Made by a program: the position numbers and the translations under genes | DNA from: Owenia fusiformis | Lineage: Eukaryota; Annelida; Polychaeta; Sabellida; Oweniidae | DNA: 64,000 nt | Assembly: GCA_903813345.2 (NCBI GenBank) | Contig: CAIIXF020000001.1 | Span: 52,719,885 to 52,783,884 of the forward strand | Direction: 5' to 3' | The notes under the pieces: model-generated | Databases searched by the model: none | Seen by the model: the letters and a program-made list of their open reading frames with translations, nothing else | What the model was told of the DNA's origin: nothing | Shown here: positions 60,690 through 64,000 of the stretch, in pieces | How positions within the stretch are numbered: position 1 is the stretch's first letter | Layout: every line of letters starts with the position of its first letter

Positions 60690-61960
60690 TGTTTCAATTG
60701 CACCGAATTTGTGTTAATGGTGTTACGTCATTGAAAACGAAGAAGCTTGTAAGGTACAATGTAACAGCAAGTCTGATTTAATAACGGTTCAGAATTATGA
60801 AATTTCCGTCTCGCATGAATATTCATCCTCCTAAGCAGGTATCCAGAATCCGTACCTCCTTCTTTCCGCCCGATTTAACTGAATCACGTGATCTTATTAT
60901 GTGCGATGACTTATACATGATTTCTGTCGCAGTGTTGCAACAGCCAATCAGATTGCGAGTTCTTAATCGGGGAAAGGCTAACTGCTTATCGCAGGGGGTA
61001 AAAAGAGAGAATATATTCTGGATTGTGAAGCCCTGTGATCGGAGGATGATGAATATTATTTGTGCAAATTTCTGTAATCACGCGGTCCTAACTTCGACCG
61101 TTAATTTGAATAATTAACGGTCGACCGCGTGTTAATATTATTAACCAAATGTTTGAAAATTACAATTAAGTTTGTACTTGGTAAATTAACAAATATAAAG
61201 AAAGAATAACACTAAATCACACATATATAGAGATTATCCTATATGAGGTTTAGGATATCGGGATTATCCCGAGGCAAATACAATATATCGGATATTTATT
61301 GCATTGCTTTGACGTGTACTGCATGGGTTGAATTGACCCTTCGGTAATTAAGTTACCACTGTAAGTAAAAATAATATTTTATAAAACTACTTCGTCTGTT
61401 CGGCCCACACATTCATTTTTCATTTTCAATTAGACCTAATAAAGTAAGCTGTAAAATGTGGCGCCCAAAAAGTACTTACGAAACACAGCTGAAAATCATG
61501 AGAACACAAGTGAAAAAAGGTAATCAAATCACTTAATCCCGATCTATGATCTAATGCGAGGAAACGATGATTGACATCTCTTCCTACACTAGAGTAATTG
61601 ATTGTATACCTGAAAAGTGAAATTTGTATAAAGAATAGCCTAGCAGAGACCATATGGTTCTTGCGCTATTTGCTAAGTAGGAAAGTATCTACATACAGTT
61701 TAGAGGCAATTAGAGGAGTCGTATCTGAGAAGACTACTGTAGTAAATAGGTGTTTGCGATAAACGAATTGCTATCTCTCCTCTATTACAGATAACATGTT
61801 ATCTGTTTTTAATGTGATGTGCGTATGTATTTCACTAAGGTTCTAAAATAAAAAGGACTGAGTTTCTAAACTATACATAACTTAGTCTATCTTTGAGAAT
61901 CCGATGAAGAAACTCGTTTTAGTTTCAAAAATCAGTGGTCCCCCATCTGGTTATACAGAC
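60690..61960. other. No gene; short perfect palindrome at about 61093-61127
   Basis: CGACCGTTAATT/AATTAACGGTCG forms a short hairpin, with CGCGGTC/GACCGCG just outside. The rest is AT-rich and unassigned. Confidence 0.45.
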
Positions 61961-61965
61961 GTTAA

Positions 61966-62661
61966 AGTCCCCTTCTAAAGTTTGAAAATATTTTTTATCA
62001 TTCATTTACTGTTTTTTTAAAGTTGTGAGCATTTCATTTCTCAAATATTCAAATTTCCCGCCATTTTTCAAAAAAGTTGAAATTTTTTAATCTTCAAATA
62101 TTTCTTATAATGCATTTCAAGAAAGATTATATTTTTAACCCAGATGCAAAGATTGAACAAAGGACACACTATTTCAATAATAAAATGCCATATTTAATGG
62201 GCCACTTCAATGTTTTAGCATATCAAAAATACTTTGCAACATTATATTAGTGATGTCACTATACTAAGGTGGCAAAAACTTTTTGAAAAATTTTAATTTT
62301 TTTTCGATGTCAATCTTTTCTAAATATGTAGAGTTCAATAATAAACCAATGTTGATTGTCTAACCAGGTTAAAAGGAAGAATATATTATGTTTAAGATAT
62401 CATTGTACCATTGGTTTCTATAAGAACCATTTCTCGCTTATTTATGAACCGATTTTCTTAATTTTTTCGGCAAAAAACATGCGAGGACATCAATTGGTAT
62501 GAATTGTGGCTAATCAAAAGATATATGTGACCTCAACTTTTGGAACAAAAAGTCCATCAAAAACCACTTTTTGAAATCTAAAAAAAAAGTTTCACATATC
62601 ACATTTTGATAAAATTGGGTAAGATTAAAAGCCAGAGTGGTTTAAACTTTATATGGGGACT
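61966..62661. mobile_element. TTAA-flanked MITE, copy 2
   Basis: Flanked by TTAA on both sides (61962-61965 and 62662-62665), with ends AGTCCCCTTCTAAAGTTTG and AAACTTTATATGGGGACT. By eye about 85-90% alike to 34781-35613 in the opposite orientation and about 140 bp shorter. Confidence 0.93.
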
Positions 62662-62669
62662 TTAACAAA

Positions 62670-63900
62670 ATGGATGAATTTCAGTAGGAGAAAGACTTTT
62701 TTATTTTCACCATATTCACCAAAAAGAGGACGGTTGATCTCATCTGTATCTAAATATTACATGTTAATTGTATCCTCCGATCATCCGATTACTAAAAACC
62801 TAGTCAGTCACGAGCAAATATCTCCAGCAACTTCAACAATCGAGTGAGAATTCACTCACTTCAGCAACCAGGACGTATCTGGTGAATTTTGAAGTCCTTT
62901 GATGTATATACTCGTATCTGATTCGCTTTTCAGTAATTATTAACTTGCGGGTAAACCATTTAGATACCAATCGACCTCCTTCTTGGTGACAATGATGAAA
63001 ACAAATATTTCATACGACAGAAGTACATCCCATTTGTTATTAAGACCGTATTTGTAACCAGGTGATCTGAGGACCAGTGAGAACAACTGAGTTTTGCCTT
63101 CAGTAAAAGTTCAAATGAAGTGTAATTCCCGACCAGGGCTCAATAACCTATCGACTTTGATTTTTTCCTCTATCATATTACATTTCACAATGCATTTTGG
63201 CCAAGGGTCGATGTTGCCCACATTAGGGGTACATCCGATCATTGTAATGTGCGTGTAACTCCTCATAAATCCGAAGAATGCCGACTGTACTTAACTTAGT
63301 ACTATCCAATGCTGCAGACCAGGCATTTATTCATCAACATCTAATATATAATGCCCACAACGCCAAATACGTTTAAGCGTTATATGGCACGAGGGGAAAA
63401 CAAATCGCAGTTAGGAATATGTAACAAAAAGTACACCCGGCCATGAAGAAACAAACTAAACCTTCCAACCAATAATGACCATAAGCACCAACCCATTTGT
63501 GATTTTGTACACTTTAACTTCACTCGAACAACTAAATTTCTTAAAATTGTTGAATGTTTACTATCCCTCTCCATTGGGAAGTTTGTTAAAGTAATTATTT
63601 TAACGGCCATAATAAGGTAAAGCAAGTATTAGGTATCCATGTGAGTGGACATTGTTTAACTGACCTAAATTCTCATTCCCATGACACAAATTCATCTATA
63701 TCTCATTTATAATTGACTTATAGATCGTGTTCAAGTTTCTTATAGAATTAAGTACGAAACGATATTGTATCTCGAGACCTAGTTTGTCATTAAGTCAAAT
63801 AAATGAGCAATACCCCAGCTTGGACACCTTGTACTTTTCTACTGAACAATAATTTTCAATTTCCATCCATTTAAGAACGACGCGCGCAAGCAATTGTAAC
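62670..63900. other. No recognisable feature
   Basis: AT-rich DNA without recognisable exon, repeat or element. Confidence 0.4.
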
Positions 63901-63901
63901 G

Positions 63902-63924
63902 NNNNNNNNNNNNNNNNNNNNNNN
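63902..63924. other. Assembly gap (23 N)
   Basis: A run of 23 undetermined bases. Sequence on the two sides may not be contiguous. Confidence 0.99.
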
Positions 63925-64000
63925 GGGCCGAGCCGTTACACAATAATTAAAATAGGTTATTCAGTGTAATAGGAAGGAACATGTGTTAACTGAAATAATT

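Overview
The window is a stretch of metazoan nuclear DNA: AT-rich, with intron-containing genes, GT-AG splice sites, polyadenylation signals and a very high load of short DNA transposons. The gene content (TRAPPC11, D2HGDH, a GPI-tailed type-B carboxylesterase, an invertebrate-looking peptide GPCR), a tRNA-headed SINE and many mariner-type repeats suggest a marine invertebrate, perhaps a lophotrochozoan or a non-vertebrate deuterostome. The species cannot be fixed from the sequence alone. No operons, CRISPR arrays or bacterial genes are present.

Layout. From 1 to 7.4 kb (+) lie the last ten exons of TRAPPC11; one intron carries a 13-copy, 52-bp minisatellite that ends 16 bp before the acceptor. 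From 9.1 to 17.0 kb (+) is a complete nine-exon D-2-hydroxyglutarate dehydrogenase gene. It is convergent with an 11-exon carboxylesterase/cholinesterase-family gene (44.1 to 18.4 kb, -) that I assembled from splice sites and phases. That gene spreads 598 codons over 25.8 kb because its introns are filled with transposons: a 6.3-kb foldback element, a triply nested mariner composite, a mariner relic and several hairpin MITEs. At 46.6-47.8 kb (-) is a single-exon rhodopsin-family GPCR. From 48 kb to the end there is no confident cellular gene, only repeats, a 23-bp assembly gap at 63.9 kb, and one notable element: a 1.2-kb long-TIR element holding a frameshifted THAP zinc finger.

Functional links. 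TRAPPC11 (ER-Golgi traffic), D2HGDH (mitochondrial metabolite repair), the esterase and the GPCR show no sign of a shared pathway; their proximity looks incidental. The part worth a second look is the mobile DNA. Several elements sit inside others, and in the nested mariner composite the opposite arm keeps the empty insertion site. Several share the terminus CAGGGTG with different interiors. One foldback has ~365-bp tandem repeats in both arms and a decayed transposase-like core. Another pair of inverted arms is made only of a 15-bp minisatellite.
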